DNA of 64,000 nucleotides from an uncultured Caulobacter sp. GTDB taxonomy: Bacteria > Pseudomonadota > Alphaproteobacteria > Caulobacterales > Caulobacteraceae. The notes under the pieces are model-generated. The model did not search any database, was not told the DNA's origin, and saw only the letters and a program-made list of their open reading frames with translations. Below are positions 49,703-60,802 of this stretch, piece by piece. The translations under genes were made by a program, and so were the position numbers. Every line of letters begins with the position of its first letter. Positions within the stretch are counted from its first letter, which is position 1. The stretch is from assembly GCA_913776195.1 (NCBI GenBank), contig CAJYMH010000025.1:35232-99231 (forward strand), read 5' to 3'.

Positions 49703-50712
49703 CAGGCGGTTGCTTCGATAAGAGCGGCGAGGGCGTTTTTGGCGCGGCCGTCGTCGATGACGTCGGCGGCGCGCTCCACCCCCTCGATCAGGGTCTCCAC
49801 CTGCTCGCCGACCAGGAAGGCGGCGGCGGCGTTGAGCAGGACGATGTCGCGATAGGCGCCGCGCTTGCCGTCCAGCAGCTCCACCAGGGCGGTGGCGTTC
49901 TGTTCGGGCGAACCGCCGGTCAGGTCGGCCAGGGCGGCGCGGGGCAGACCCACGGCCTCAGGCGTGATGGTGAAATGGCGAACGCGCCCCTCGCTCCACT
50001 CGCAGACGACGCTTTCTCCCGTGGTGGTCAGTTCGTCCATGCCCGAGCCGTGGACGGTCCAGGCGCGTTTGGCGCCCAGCGCGCCCAGTACGCGCGCCAG
50101 CGGCTCCACCAGGCGCGGGTCATAGACGCCCATCACCTGACGGCTCGCGCCCGCTGGATTGGATAGGGGGCCGAGCAGGTTGAACACAGTCCGGAAGCCC
50201 AGCTCCGCCCGGATCGGGGTCACATGCCGCATCGCGCCGTGGTGGGCCGGCGCGAACATGAAGCAGATGTTGGCGATCTCCAGCGCGCGTCTCTGTTGTT
50301 CCGCGTTGGCGTCGATCCTGACGCCCAGGGCCGTCAAAACGTCCGCCGTGCCCGAGCGGGAGGAGATGGCGCGGTTGCCGTGCTTGGCGACCTTAAGCCC
50401 GCCGCCAGCGGCGACGAAGGCCACGGCGGTGGAGACGTTGTAGGTGTGCAGGCCGTCGCCGCCGGTGCCGCAGACGTCGATCACCTCGAACGGGTGATCC
50501 AGCATGGTCGCGGCGCGACGCATGGCGCGGGCGCAGGCGGCGATCTCGCCGATCGACTCGCCGCGCAGTCGCATGGCGGTCACCGCCGCGGCGACCTGGG
50601 CGCTAGTGGGCTCTCCCCGCAGACAGGCGGCGAAGAAGGTCTCGGCGTCGGCTTCCGAAAGCGTCTGACCGTCCGCCAGCTTGGCCAGCAGCGGTTTGAA
50701 GGCGTCAGACAT
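49702..50712 (-). CDS. trpD: Anthranilate phosphoribosyltransferase
   Basis: This 336-residue enzyme transfers phosphoribose to anthranilate. The PRPP-binding motif [20 protein letters not shown], then [17 protein letters not shown] and the [10 protein letters not shown] segment are intact. The start at ATG 50712 sits inside the end of trpG (8-base overlap), which fits the trpG-trpD-trpC order. A longer in-frame extension upstream would overlap trpG and is rejected. Confidence 0.97.
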   Translation of the reverse strand: MSDAFKPLLAKLADGQTLSEADAETFFAACLRGEPTSAQVAAAVTAMRLRGESIGEIAACARAMRRAATMLDHPFEVIDVCGTGGDGLHTYNVSTAVAFVAAGGGLKVAKHGNRAISSRSGTADVLTALGVRIDANAEQQRRALEIANICFMFAPAHHGAMRHVTPIRAELGFRTVFNLLGPLSNPAGASRQVMGVYDPRLVEPLARVLGALGAKRAWTVHGSGMDELTTTGESVVCEWSEGRVRHFTITPEAVGLPRAALADLTGGSPEQNATALVELLDGKRGAYRDIVLLNAAAAFLVGEQVETLIEGVERAADVIDDGRAKNALAALIEATA

Positions 50713-51301
50713 AGGTTGTCGGGTTCCTGTTGACGCCCGCGATGTCCAGGAAGTTGGCCAGCAACTGATGACCGCCCTCTGTGGCGATGGATTCGGGGTG
50801 GAACTGCACGCCGTGGACCGGGCGCGTCTTGTGCTGCACGCCCATGATCTCGCCGTCATCCGTCCAGGCGGTGACCTCCAGCTCGTCCGGAAGTGTCGTC
50901 CTGTCGATGGCCAGGCTGTGATAGCGGGTGGCGGTGAAGCCGTCCGGCAGGTCCTTGAACAGGCCCTTGTCGGTATGGCGAATCTGGCTGGTCTTGCCGT
51001 GCATGATCGACTTGGCGCGGATCACGTCGCCGCCATAGGCTTCGCCGATGGCCTGATGGCCCAGGCAGACGCCAAGGATTGGCAGGTCGTCCGGCGCAGC
51101 CCGCAGAATAGGCAGGCAGATTCCGGCCTGAGCGGGGGCCTTGGGCCCAGGCGAGAGCAGAATCGCGGATGGCTTCAGGGCCAGCGCTTCCTGCACCGAC
51201 AGGGCGTCATTGCGATGCACGATCGTCTGCGCCCCAAGCTCGTTCAGATAGTGGACGAGGTTGTAGGTGAAGCTGTCATAGTTATCGATGACGAGGATCA
51301 T
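50705..51301 (-). CDS. trpG: Anthranilate synthase glutamine amidotransferase component
   Basis: This 198-residue class I amidotransferase supplies ammonia to TrpE. The oxyanion region LSPGPKAP, the nucleophile C79 in [11 protein letters not shown], and the VQFHPES His/Glu pair are visible. It may also serve p-aminobenzoate synthesis. It heads the trpGDC operon, and trpE is encoded separately about 2 kb away. Confidence 0.97.
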   Translation of the reverse strand: MILVIDNYDSFTYNLVHYLNELGAQTIVHRNDALSVQEALALKPSAILLSPGPKAPAQAGICLPILRAAPDDLPILGVCLGHQAIGEAYGGDVIRAKSIMHGKTSQIRHTDKGLFKDLPDGFTATRYHSLAIDRTTLPDELEVTAWTDDGEIMGVQHKTRPVHGVQFHPESIATEGGHQLLANFLDIAGVNRNPTTYV

Positions 51302-51382
51302 GCGCCGCCTTTCACTAGGGGTGGATGTAGTCCTTCACGAGGCTTCTCGCCAAGCTTTTGCGACTCGCGCATCCTTAACGTC

Positions 51383-51622
51383 ATGTCAGTCCGACAACCC
51401 GCGATAGATCCTGCCGCCATGGCCTATGCGCGCGGCCTGCTGAAGCCGCCGGTCAGGCGCGAGCGGGTGTTGCCGGCGCTCGCCGCGGCGGCGTTCGCGG
51501 CGTTCTGCGCCCTGGCCTTCGTGGTCGCGATGGTGCTGGCGCCCCCAGTGATCACCGAGCGGTTGCCAAAGGAGACCCTGGCGAACGACGCGTCGCCCGT
51601 GGATCCCGCCAAGCCGCTCTGA
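51383..51622 (+). CDS. Small single-TM protein
   Basis: This 79-residue protein has a basic soluble N-terminus (RGLLKPPVRRERV), one strong TM helix at about residues 30-55 (Ala/Val/Phe-rich) and a short acidic C-terminus. No family is recognised. It is divergent from trpG, with an 81-base gap to share as promoter. The ribosome-binding site is weak, but codon use and the membrane-protein profile support a real gene. Confidence 0.6.
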   Translation: MSVRQPAIDPAAMAYARGLLKPPVRRERVLPALAAAAFAAFCALAFVVAMVLAPPVITERLPKETLANDASPVDPAKPL

Positions 51623-51737
51623 ATCGGGCGAGGGCGCCTGATGAACAGGCGCCGTAACGCTGGTTTTGAAAACCCGCGATCCGTGCATTGTAGGCGCTGC
51701 GATCCATGCCTTTGATCAGAAGATCAAGGGGGACTTC

Positions 51738-53300
51738 ATGGGCATTTCGCGTCGGCGTTTCTTGAGGGCGGTGGGTCAAGCGGGCGGCTACGGCGCGCTC
51801 TACACGACCATGATGGGCATGGGCCTGCTGGCGGCTCCTCGTGCCTATGCCGGAACCCCGAAGCTGCCGGCGGGTTCGGGCGCGGGAAAGAAGGTCGCGG
51901 TGCTCGGCGCTGGGATCGCCGGTCTGGTCGCCGCCTACGAGCTCAGGAAAGGCGGTTACCAGGTCACGGTCCTGGAGGCGCGCGATCGCCCGGGCGGCCG
52001 TTGCTGGTCCATTCGCGGCGGCGACCGCATCCAGCAGATCGGCAGGCCGGATCAGGTGGTGGAGTGGGAGCGCGGCAAGCACCACTACTTCAACGCCGGA
52101 CCCGCTCGCATTCCGCAATGGCACCACGCCATCATCGGCTACTGCCAGGAGCTGGGCGTGCCGTTGGAGGTTCTGGTCAACGCCAACCGCTCCGCCAAGC
52201 TCCTCTTCAACGGCAAGGTGACCACCGAGAGCCAGGCGGTGAACGACACCCGAGGCGTCTTCGCCGAGCTGCTGTCCAAGGCCATCGGCAAGGGTTCGCT
52301 GGATCAGGAGCTGACCGGCGTCGATAAGCAGATGCTGCTCGACTACCTGGCGGCCTATGGCGACCTGTCGGCCAGCCGCACCTATACGGGCTCGGTCCGC
52401 TCGGTCTTCACCCAGGCGCCGGGCGCCTACGCCCGACCCGCCATCCCCGGCGCGTCGCTCAAGCTGCAGGACATGATGTCGTCGCGCTTTTGGGGCGCGA
52501 GTCTGATCTTCGAGGAGATCACGGAGATGCAGGCGACCATGCTTGAGCCCGTGGGCGGCATGGACCGCATCGCCTACGCCCTCTACGAGCCGGTGAAGTC
52601 GTCCGTCCGCTTCAGCGCCGTCGTGAAGAAGGTCGGCAAAGCGGGTGAGGGTGTCCGCATCGTCTATGACGAGGCGGGTGCGGAGAAGGCTCTAGACGCC
52701 GACTATTGCATCGTCACCATCCCCTTGCCGGTCCTGGCGAAGATCCCGTCCGATTTCGCGCCCGAGGTGAAGCAGGCTATCGCCTCGGCCCACTATGAGC
52801 CGGGCACCAAGGTTGCTTGGCAGAGTCGGCGGTTCTGGGAGCAGGACGATTTCCAATACGGCGGCCTGGGCTGGACCGACGAGGAGAGCGAAGTCGTCTG
52901 GTACCCCAGCGGCGGCTTCGGCGAGAAGACAGGGGTCATCGTCGGAGCATACTCGATCGGCTTTTCCGGTCCGGAGAACCGCCTGAAGTTCGAGGCAAAG
53001 TCCTTCGACGACCGCTTCGCCCTGTCACGCAAAGTGATCGAGACGTTCCACCCGGGCCGAGGCAAGGAGCTGATGCTGCCCGCCACGGTGTCCTGGCGTC
53101 AGACGGCCTTCAACGAAGGCGTGGCCGTGGGCTGGCGTGAGGAGCAGCGCTCCACCGACTACGCCACGCTCAGCAAGCCGGACGGCCCGTTCTACTTCGC
53201 GGGCGAGCACATGAGCTACCTCAACGCCTGGCAGGAGGGTGCGGCCCTGTCGGCTCAGGAGAGCGTGACCGCCATCCACAAGCGGGCCTTGGCCGCCTAG
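51738..53300 (+). CDS. Tat-exported flavin amine oxidase family protein
   Basis: This 520-residue protein starts with a twin-arginine signal (SRRRFLRAVGQAGGYGALY, residues 4-22), so it should be exported folded with FAD. The dinucleotide-binding motif VAVLGAGIAGLVAAYEL and EARDRPGGRCWSIRGGD identify the flavin monoamine oxidase family. The C-terminal FYFAGEHMSYLNAWQEGA is the second FAD motif. The start is the ATG with GGGGGA 7 bases upstream. The substrate is unknown; amines or amino acids are likely. It converges on trpE with a 4-base overlap. Confidence 0.9.
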   Translation: MGISRRRFLRAVGQAGGYGALYTTMMGMGLLAAPRAYAGTPKLPAGSGAGKKVAVLGAGIAGLVAAYELRKGGYQVTVLEARDRPGGRCWSIRGGDRIQQIGRPDQVVEWERGKHHYFNAGPARIPQWHHAIIGYCQELGVPLEVLVNANRSAKLLFNGKVTTESQAVNDTRGVFAELLSKAIGKGSLDQELTGVDKQMLLDYLAAYGDLSASRTYTGSVRSVFTQAPGAYARPAIPGASLKLQDMMSSRFWGASLIFEEITEMQATMLEPVGGMDRIAYALYEPVKSSVRFSAVVKKVGKAGEGVRIVYDEAGAEKALDADYCIVTIPLPVLAKIPSDFAPEVKQAIASAHYEPGTKVAWQSRRFWEQDDFQYGGLGWTDEESEVVWYPSGGFGEKTGVIVGAYSIGFSGPENRLKFEAKSFDDRFALSRKVIETFHPGRGKELMLPATVSWRQTAFNEGVAVGWREEQRSTDYATLSKPDGPFYFAGEHMSYLNAWQEGAALSAQESVTAIHKRALAA

Positions 53301-54832
53301 GCGAAGCGCCAGGCTTCCTCGGCGGCGCGTTTGAGAGCTCGGGACTTGTTGAGGGTCTCGTCGTACTCGGCGTCAGGATCGCTGTCGGCGACGACGCCGC
53401 CGCCCGCCTGGACGTAGAGCACGCCGTCCTTCACCAGACCGGTGCGCAGGACAATGCAGGTGTCCACCGAACCGTCGGAGCCAAAGTAGCCGACCGCCCC
53501 GGCGTAACCGACGCCGCGCTTCTCGATCTCCAGCTCGTCGATGATCTCCATGGCCCGCACCTTCGGCGCGCCCGAGACTGTGCCGGCGGGCAGGGCGGCC
53601 ATCAGCACATCCACCGGATCCAAGCCGTCAGGCGCATCGCCCTCAACGTTGGAGACGATATGCATGACATGGCTGTAGCGCTCGATCACGAAGCTCTGCG
53701 TCACGCGGACCGACATGCCCTTGGACGGGGCGTCAGCGCCGTTGGAGCCTTCGTCGCGCAGCATGGCCACGCGGCCCACGTCGTTGCGTCCCAGGTCGAG
53801 CAGCATCAGATGCTCAGATCGCTCCTTCGGATCGGCCAGCAGCTCCTGCTCCAGCGCCAGGTCCTCTTCCGGCGTCTGGCCGCGGGGGCGGGTCCCGGCG
53901 ATCGGGCGGATGGTGATCTTGCCGTCGCGCATGCGCACCATGACCTCCGGGCTCGACCCGGCCATCTGGAAGTCGCCGAAGTTCAGGAAGAACATGAACG
54001 GCGACGGGTTGGTCCGGCGCAGCGAGCGGTAGAGCGCCAGGGGCTCTAGCTCGAACGGCGCGCTGAAGCGATGGCTGGGCACCACCTGGAAGATATCGCC
54101 AGCGCGGATGTAGTCCTTGGCGCGATCTACGACGTCCGCATAGTCAGCGCGGCTGACCTTTGTCTCGAAGGCCGGCTGCTCGCGGGGCGCGTGCGGCTCG
54201 GCGCGTTCAAGGGGGGCGCGGAGATCCGTCATCACCGCCTGGAGTCGGGCCTTGGCGGCGTCGTAGGCGGCCTGAGCCGAACCTCCGTCCGGGCGGACGC
54301 TAGTCACCAAAACGATCTCCTGCGCAATGGCGTCGAACACCGCGACGATGGACGGACGGGTCATGATCCCGTCGGGCAGGCCCAGCGTGTCGGGGTTGAT
54401 GTCGGGCAGATGCTCGGCCAGGCGCACCATGTCGTATCCCACCGCGCCGAACAGGCCGGCGGCCATGGGCGGCAGACCGGCGGGCAGGGGGATGCGGTTG
54501 GCGGCGACCAGATCGCGCAGGCTTTCCAGCGCGCCGGCGTCCTGGGGCTTGAAGGCGCCGGACGCAACCCCATCCCATCCCTCGGCGATTTCGGCCTTGT
54601 CTCCATGACAGCGCCAGACGAGATCTGGGTTCATCGCCACGATGGAGTAGCGGTCGCGATGTTTGCCGCCTTCCACGGACTCGAACAGGAAGGCGTAGGG
54701 GCGGCCGCCCGCGATCTTCATATAGGCGGAGACCGGGGTCTCCAGATCGTCGATCAGACGCGTCCAGACGACTTGAGGTCTGCCGGCGTCATAAGCCTCG
54801 GCGAAGGGGCTGAACGCCGGCTCTAAACTCAT
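53297..54832 (-). CDS. trpE: Anthranilate synthase component I
   Basis: This 511-residue chorismate-utilising enzyme has a feedback-binding N-terminal domain (PVSAYMKIAGGRPYAFLFESVEGG, containing an ES element like the LLES Trp-binding motif). The C-terminal catalytic domain follows (IAGTRPRGQTPEED, DLGRNDVGRVA, PAGTVSGAPKVRAMEII). It overlaps the upstream ppiD-like gene by 4 bases (ATGA). No leader peptide or attenuator is visible just upstream, because that sequence is coding. Confidence 0.97.
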   Translation of the reverse strand: MSLEPAFSPFAEAYDAGRPQVVWTRLIDDLETPVSAYMKIAGGRPYAFLFESVEGGKHRDRYSIVAMNPDLVWRCHGDKAEIAEGWDGVASGAFKPQDAGALESLRDLVAANRIPLPAGLPPMAAGLFGAVGYDMVRLAEHLPDINPDTLGLPDGIMTRPSIVAVFDAIAQEIVLVTSVRPDGGSAQAAYDAAKARLQAVMTDLRAPLERAEPHAPREQPAFETKVSRADYADVVDRAKDYIRAGDIFQVVPSHRFSAPFELEPLALYRSLRRTNPSPFMFFLNFGDFQMAGSSPEVMVRMRDGKITIRPIAGTRPRGQTPEEDLALEQELLADPKERSEHLMLLDLGRNDVGRVAMLRDEGSNGADAPSKGMSVRVTQSFVIERYSHVMHIVSNVEGDAPDGLDPVDVLMAALPAGTVSGAPKVRAMEIIDELEIEKRGVGYAGAVGYFGSDGSVDTCIVLRTGLVKDGVLYVQAGGGVVADSDPDAEYDETLNKSRALKRAAEEAWRFA

Positions 54833-56766
54833 TTCGCCTTCTCCGGAGCAGTCTTGGCGTCCGCCGGAGCCTTCTTGGCGATCTCGGGATCGACGCCGAT
54901 GGCGGCGCGGGCGCGATCGAGGTTGGTGGCGACCTTCACCGCCTTACGGGCATAGGCGGCGGTCGCCTGGCCCATGTCCTGGAAGATGCCGTAGGTCAAC
55001 TGCCGGCGCATGCCTTCGGCCGCCTGGGCCATCTGGGCCTGATCGCCGCCGCGGACATTCTCGACCTTGGCCACCGAGAAGGCGAACTGGCTCGATTGAG
55101 CCGTGAACACCGAACCCGGCTTCTGCGCGAAGGCTTCGCCGAGGATCTGCGGGCTCAGGGTCTGGTTCTGCTGAGCGGTCAGACGCGACAGGCCGGTGGC
55201 GCGTTTGATCTGGGCGCCGGCGGAGGCCGCTACGGCGTCGAGGCTCTCGCCCTTGCGGACTCGTTCGGCCAGGGCGTCAGCGCGGGCGCGCATGCGGTCG
55301 GCGGTGCGCTGCATGACGATGATGCGGGACAGCTGCTCCTTCACCTCCGCCAGCGGCGGCAGGGCGGGGGGGACCACCTGCTCGACGCGGACGGCGAAAT
55401 ACTCGCCATTGCCCAGCTCGGTCACATCGCCTTCGCCGCCAGCCGGCAGTTCGAAGGCGGTCTTCATCAGCGCCGGCGGCAGCTGGATCGGCTGGCCTTG
55501 CGGGGTCATGCCCTGGGCGCTGATCAGCGGGGTGGTCAGGACCTGTGCTCCGGCCTTGGCCGCGGCTTCGGTCAGGCTGGCGCCGCCGCTGTGGGCGTCG
55601 TCATAGGTCTGTGTCTGAGCATAGACCTTCTCGTTAGCGGCTTCGGCGCGAAGCTCGGCCTCGAGGGTCGGGCGCAATTCTTCAAGCGTAGCCTGCTTGC
55701 CGGGGGTGACGCCGACCACCTTGATCACCGCGACGCCCAGGTCGCCAGTGATCGGGGAGCTGACCTCGCCAGCCTTCAGGGCGAAGGCGGCCTCAGCGAC
55801 CTTGCGGTCCGGAATGGCGGTCTTCGGCTTGGCGTTGATCGTCACCAGCTCGCGACCGACCGACTTGGCCACAGCGGCGGCGTCCTCACCCTTGCGCAGG
55901 CGATCAGCCACGGCGGCGCCGGTCTTGGCGTCGGCGACCGGAATTTGCAGCACGGTGCGGGTTTCCGGCGTGGACAGGCTGTCCTTGCGGAAATCGAACT
56001 TCTTCTGGACCTCGGCCGGATCGATGGTCACCCCGCCCAGGAAAGCCTGCGGCGTGAAGCGGACGATCTTCAGAACCCGGAACTCCGGGCGCGTCAGGCG
56101 CGAGGCGTTCTCTTTCATGAACGCCTGGATTTCGGCGTCGGTCGGGGCCGGCGGTTGGCCGACGCTTGCGGCCGTGACCTCGAAATAGGCCACGTCGCGC
56201 TGTTCCAGCATGAAGGCCGATTGCAGGGCGCCATAAATGCGCGGCGCGCGCAGGCCGCTGGCCAGGCCGGCGGACAGGTGGCTTTGGGCGATGTCGTCGC
56301 GCAGCAGGCCTTCATAGGTGGCCGGGGTCAGATTGTTCTCGGCCAGACGCTGCTGGTAGATCGCCGGATCGAAGGCGCCGCTGACCGGATTGAAGAGCGC
56401 TGGGCTTTTGCGCAGTTCTTCGGCGATCAGTTTGTCGGACGGCGTGATGCCCATCTTAGTGATCAGGGCGGCCATGGCTTCGCGCGTGGCCATCTCGTCG
56501 ATCAGGCGCTTGTCAAAGCCGCGCTCCACGACCAGCTCCAGCGGCAACTCTTCGCCGCTCTGCTGCTGGGCTTGCTGGCGCCAGTTATCGAACATCCGCT
56601 TGAAATCTGGGGCGGAGACCTCGCGGCCGCCCGCCTTGATCACCCACGCGCCGACCCTGTTGGTGAACACGTCGCTGATGCCGAAGATGGCGAAGCTGAC
56701 GATCAGCAAGCCCATAAGGACGACGGCGACCCAGGATTTCGCGAACTTGCGAGTGGCGGCGAGCAT
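54829..56766 (-). CDS. ppiD: PpiD-like membrane-anchored periplasmic chaperone
   Basis: This 645-residue protein is anchored by one N-terminal TM helix (residues ~11-33). A SurA_N-like chaperone domain and a parvulin-type PPIase region follow in the middle, and a second rotamase-like segment lies near the C-terminus. The overall layout matches PpiD. I did not find a clearly complete parvulin active site, so isomerase activity is uncertain. The ATG at 56766 has GGAAGG 6 bases upstream. It is translationally coupled to trpE, which it precedes. Confidence 0.88.
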   Translation of the reverse strand: MLAATRKFAKSWVAVVLMGLLIVSFAIFGISDVFTNRVGAWVIKAGGREVSAPDFKRMFDNWRQQAQQQSGEELPLELVVERGFDKRLIDEMATREAMAALITKMGITPSDKLIAEELRKSPALFNPVSGAFDPAIYQQRLAENNLTPATYEGLLRDDIAQSHLSAGLASGLRAPRIYGALQSAFMLEQRDVAYFEVTAASVGQPPAPTDAEIQAFMKENASRLTRPEFRVLKIVRFTPQAFLGGVTIDPAEVQKKFDFRKDSLSTPETRTVLQIPVADAKTGAAVADRLRKGEDAAAVAKSVGRELVTINAKPKTAIPDRKVAEAAFALKAGEVSSPITGDLGVAVIKVVGVTPGKQATLEELRPTLEAELRAEAANEKVYAQTQTYDDAHSGGASLTEAAAKAGAQVLTTPLISAQGMTPQGQPIQLPPALMKTAFELPAGGEGDVTELGNGEYFAVRVEQVVPPALPPLAEVKEQLSRIIVMQRTADRMRARADALAERVRKGESLDAVAASAGAQIKRATGLSRLTAQQNQTLSPQILGEAFAQKPGSVFTAQSSQFAFSVAKVENVRGGDQAQMAQAAEGMRRQLTYGIFQDMGQATAAYARKAVKVATNLDRARAAIGVDPEIAKKAPADAKTAPEKAK

Positions 56767-56835
56767 CGAAGACCTTCCAAACTGGTCGCGCTGGCGCGCG
56801 CCAAAAAGCTTTTGCGCCAATCAGCGCGAGCAGGC

Positions 56836-56865
56836 GGTATAGTAGAGGCGCCAAGCGGCCCGCAA
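56836..56865 (-). promoter_or_regulatory. Candidate promoter for ppiD-trpE
   Basis: On the minus strand TTGCGG (56860-56865) and TATACC (56836-56841) are separated by 18 bases. The site lies in the divergent tpiA/ppiD gap, 70 bases upstream of the ppiD ATG. Match quality is moderate. Confidence 0.4.
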
Positions 56866-56914
56866 GCGCGCAGAGGGTTGACTTACCCTGCGATGACGAT
56901 GCTCACAGGCGGCC

Positions 56915-57676
56915 ATGAGCAAATTGACGACCGTCCGGCCGCTGATCGCCGGCAATTGGAAGATGAACGGCCTGGCCGCCGCCCTGGATGAGGCCCGAGC
57001 CGTCGCCGCTGGCGTGGACCACAATCCGCCGGCCGCGCGTGTGGCGATTTTCCCGCCTGACACCCTGATCCACCGCATGTCCGAGGTGCTGGCGGGCCAA
57101 CCGGTTGCGCTCGGCGGTCAGGACTGCCGCGCGGAGGTTTCCGGCGCCTATACGGGCGACACCTCGGCCGAGATGCTGGCCGACGCCGGCGCCGCCATGG
57201 TCATCCTGGGGCATTCGGAGCGGCGAGGGGGCTATGGCGAGACCGATGACCTGGTTCGATCCAAGACCGAGGCCGCTCTTCGCGCCGGCCTGGAGCCGAT
57301 CGTCTGCATTGGTGAAAGCTTGGAGCAGCGCGACGCCGGCAAGGCGATCGAGGTGATCACCGGGCAACTGCGCGGCTCGCTTCCGGTGGAAGCCTTGAAG
57401 GGGGAGCCCTTCTCAGTGGCCTACGAACCGGTTTGGGCCATCGGCACTGGCAGAACCCCGACCATGGCCGACATCGAGGCTGCGCATGAGGCCCTTCGCG
57501 GCGTGCTGGTGGAACTTTTCGGCGAGCAAGGCGCGGCTGTACAAATTCTCTACGGCGGTTCGGTGAACCCCAAGAACGCCGCCGATATCCTCGCTCAGAA
57601 GGAAGTGGGCGGGGTTCTGGTGGGTGGGGCGTCGCTCAAGGCGGCCGACTTCCTGGCCATCGCCGCGGCGGCCTGA
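56915..57676 (+). CDS. tpiA: Triosephosphate isomerase
   Basis: This 253-residue TIM-barrel glycolytic enzyme has the catalytic Lys in AGNWKMN, the His in LGHSERRG and the Glu in VAYEPVWAIGTGRTP. The phosphate-binding ILYGGSVNPKN follows. It is divergent from ppiD. A terminator-like hairpin lies after it. Confidence 0.97.
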   Translation: MSKLTTVRPLIAGNWKMNGLAAALDEARAVAAGVDHNPPAARVAIFPPDTLIHRMSEVLAGQPVALGGQDCRAEVSGAYTGDTSAEMLADAGAAMVILGHSERRGGYGETDDLVRSKTEAALRAGLEPIVCIGESLEQRDAGKAIEVITGQLRGSLPVEALKGEPFSVAYEPVWAIGTGRTPTMADIEAAHEALRGVLVELFGEQGAAVQILYGGSVNPKNAADILAQKEVGGVLVGGASLKAADFLAIAAAA

Positions 57677-57727
57677 ATTCACCGACGGGACTTGGCGACG
57701 CCTTAATGCGTCCCCAAGTCTGGCGCG

Positions 57728-57762
57728 GCGGCCTCTCCGGTGCTAGGAGGGCCGCTTCGTTT
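57728..57762 (+). terminator. Terminator-like hairpin after tpiA
   Basis: GCGGCC and GGCCGC close a stem that continues with CTCC/GGAG around a 7-base loop, with one bulged T. TTCGTTTC follows. It would separate tpiA from secG. Confidence 0.6.
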
Positions 57763-57805
57763 CGCGCGGCCTGTTCTGGCCGCCCAGATACAAGAAATAA
57801 GCGAC

Positions 57806-58258
57806 ATGCTGACCGGCATTCTTCTGACCGCCAACATCATCGTGTGCCTGGCCCTGATCGGGGTCGTGCTCCTGCAGCGCTCCGAAGGCGGCGCTCTGGG
57901 CATGGGTGGCGGCCCGACCGGCTTCATGTCGGCGCGCGGGGCGGGCGATCTGCTGACCCGCATCACCTGGATCCTGTTCACGATCTTCGTCCTGCTGAGC
58001 TTCGGCCTGACCCTGCTGTCGGGCCGCGAGCGCGCCAGCCAGTCGATCGTCGACCGTCTGAAGATCGATCGCATCGACCCGAACGCCATGAAGCAGGGGC
58101 CGGCCGCTCCGGCTCCGGGCTCGGTTCCGCCGCCGGTTCAAGCCCCGACTCCGCAACTGAACCAGTTCGATTCCCAACTGACGCCGACGGCCCCGTCGGC
58201 AGCCGCCCCGGCTCCGGCCCAGGTCCCGGCTCCGGGGTCCACGCCGACCCCGCAATGA
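57806..58258 (+). CDS. secG: Preprotein translocase subunit SecG
   Basis: This 150-residue protein has the two TM helices and loop of SecG (CLALIGVVLLQRSEGGALGMGGG, then ITWILFTIFVLLSFGLTLL), a SecYEG translocon subunit. The C-terminal half is a hydrophilic Pro/Ala/Gln tail that makes it longer than E. coli SecG (110 residues); such tails are common in alphaproteobacteria. The ATG at 57806 is preferred over longer in-frame extensions that overlap the terminator. Confidence 0.94.
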   Translation: MLTGILLTANIIVCLALIGVVLLQRSEGGALGMGGGPTGFMSARGAGDLLTRITWILFTIFVLLSFGLTLLSGRERASQSIVDRLKIDRIDPNAMKQGPAAPAPGSVPPPVQAPTPQLNQFDSQLTPTAPSAAAPAPAQVPAPGSTPTPQ

Positions 58259-58289
58259 CGACCTCTCTACAAATGCTGTTGATGAACAC

Positions 58290-58312
58290 CGGGCCGCGAG
58301 TTTCGCGGCCCG
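58290..58312. terminator. Hairpin after secG
   Basis: CGGGCCGCGA and TCGCGGCCCG form a perfect 10-bp stem with a 3-base loop. No T-run follows, so intrinsic termination would be weak. It sits in the 77-base gap before pyrG. Confidence 0.5.
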
Positions 58313-58329
58313 AATCACGAGTACTCTGA

Positions 58330-59988
<1,659 letters not shown>

Positions 59989-60002
59989 CGCGGCTTAGAC
60001 CG

Positions 60003-60036
60003 ATCATCGCGCCGGGTCTTGAACTTGCGCGATGAT
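60003..60036. terminator. Hairpin between pyrG and rpmF
   Basis: ATCATCGCGC and GCGCGATGAT form a perfect 10-bp stem with a 14-base loop, 15 bases after the pyrG stop. No T-run follows. It may end pyrG transcription with Rho or stabilise the mRNA 3' end. Confidence 0.5.
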
Positions 60037-60115
60037 TCGGGCATAAGCCCCGCCTCATGTGGCGGCCCACCCGGCCGCCGCTTCCGTTTTCACGCTCAGC
60101 GAGCAGAGTCCTTCG

Positions 60116-60298
60116 ATGGCCGTTCCTAAACGAAAAACCTCCCCGTCGCGCCGGAACATGCGCCGTTCGCACCACGCCCTGGGCGCCAACTCCTTCATCG
60201 AGGACAAGGACTCGGGCGAACTGCGTCGCCCGCACCACGTCGATCTGAAGACCGGCCTGTACAACGGCAAGCAGATCCTGACGCCGAACGAAGACTAA
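60116..60298 (+). CDS. rpmF: 50S ribosomal protein L32
   Basis: This 60-residue basic protein has the L32 N-terminus [22 protein letters not shown] and the GLYNGKQIL tail. It lacks the zinc-binding cysteines seen in some L32 proteins, as is usual in alphaproteobacteria. The start is set by the family N-terminus. A strong terminator follows; unlike in many bacteria, fabH/plsX genes are not next to it. Confidence 0.95.
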   Translation: MAVPKRKTSPSRRNMRRSHHALGANSFIEDKDSGELRRPHHVDLKTGLYNGKQILTPNED

Positions 60299-60329
60299 GT
60301 CTTCTATCGACGCATAGCGTTTCGAAGCG

Positions 60330-60365
60330 CCGCTCGCCGTCAGGCGGGCGGCGTTTTCTTTTTCG
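60330..60365 (+). terminator. Rho-independent terminator after rpmF
   Basis: GCCGCTCGCC and GGCGGGCGGC form a 10-bp stem (one T-G pair) with a GTCA loop, followed by GTTTTCTTTTT. Confidence 0.88.
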
Positions 60366-60429
60366 CCCGGAACTCATCGGGGGCGTCGCGAGTTCTGTTC
60401 CGAAGGATCAAAAGCAGGGGGACGCCAGA

Positions 60430-60795
60430 ATGCCTAAATCCCAAGCTCGCCTTGTCGCGGCGACCACCGTGGCGCTTTTGCTATCCGCGCCGCTGTCGGC
60501 CTGGGCGCACCACGGGTGGAGCAGCTACGACGCCGCCAAGACCATGACGGTCGAGGCCAAGGTGAAGAGCGCCGCCTACCGCAATCCCCATGGCGAGATC
60601 ACCGTCGATCACGCCGGCAAGACCTGGAACGTGGTGCTCGCCCCCGTCGCGCGCATGGACGCAAGGGGTCTGGCCGCCGCCGACGTTTCGGTCGGCAAGA
60701 TCGTGACCGTCATCGGCTATCCCCGTACGGACGGCACGGCCGAGATAAGGGCCGAGCGGATTATCGCCGGCGGCAAGACGGTCGAACTGCGCTAG
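60430..60795 (+). CDS. DUF6152 family exported protein
   Basis: This 121-residue protein has a signal peptide whose best cleavage site is after A-W-A, leaving a mature N-terminus of HHGWSSYD. The rest is a small beta-rich (OB-like) domain with YRNPHGEITVDHAGKTWNVVL and VTVIGYPRTDG. This is the DUF6152 pattern; function unknown. A mature N-terminal His is reminiscent of copper-binding histidine-brace proteins such as CopC, which is inference. It lies 7 bases before the DUF6644 gene and probably forms an operon with it. Confidence 0.82.
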   Translation: MPKSQARLVAATTVALLLSAPLSAWAHHGWSSYDAAKTMTVEAKVKSAAYRNPHGEITVDHAGKTWNVVLAPVARMDARGLAAADVSVGKIVTVIGYPRTDGTAEIRAERIIAGGKTVELR

Positions 60796-60802
60796 CGGCG
60801 TG

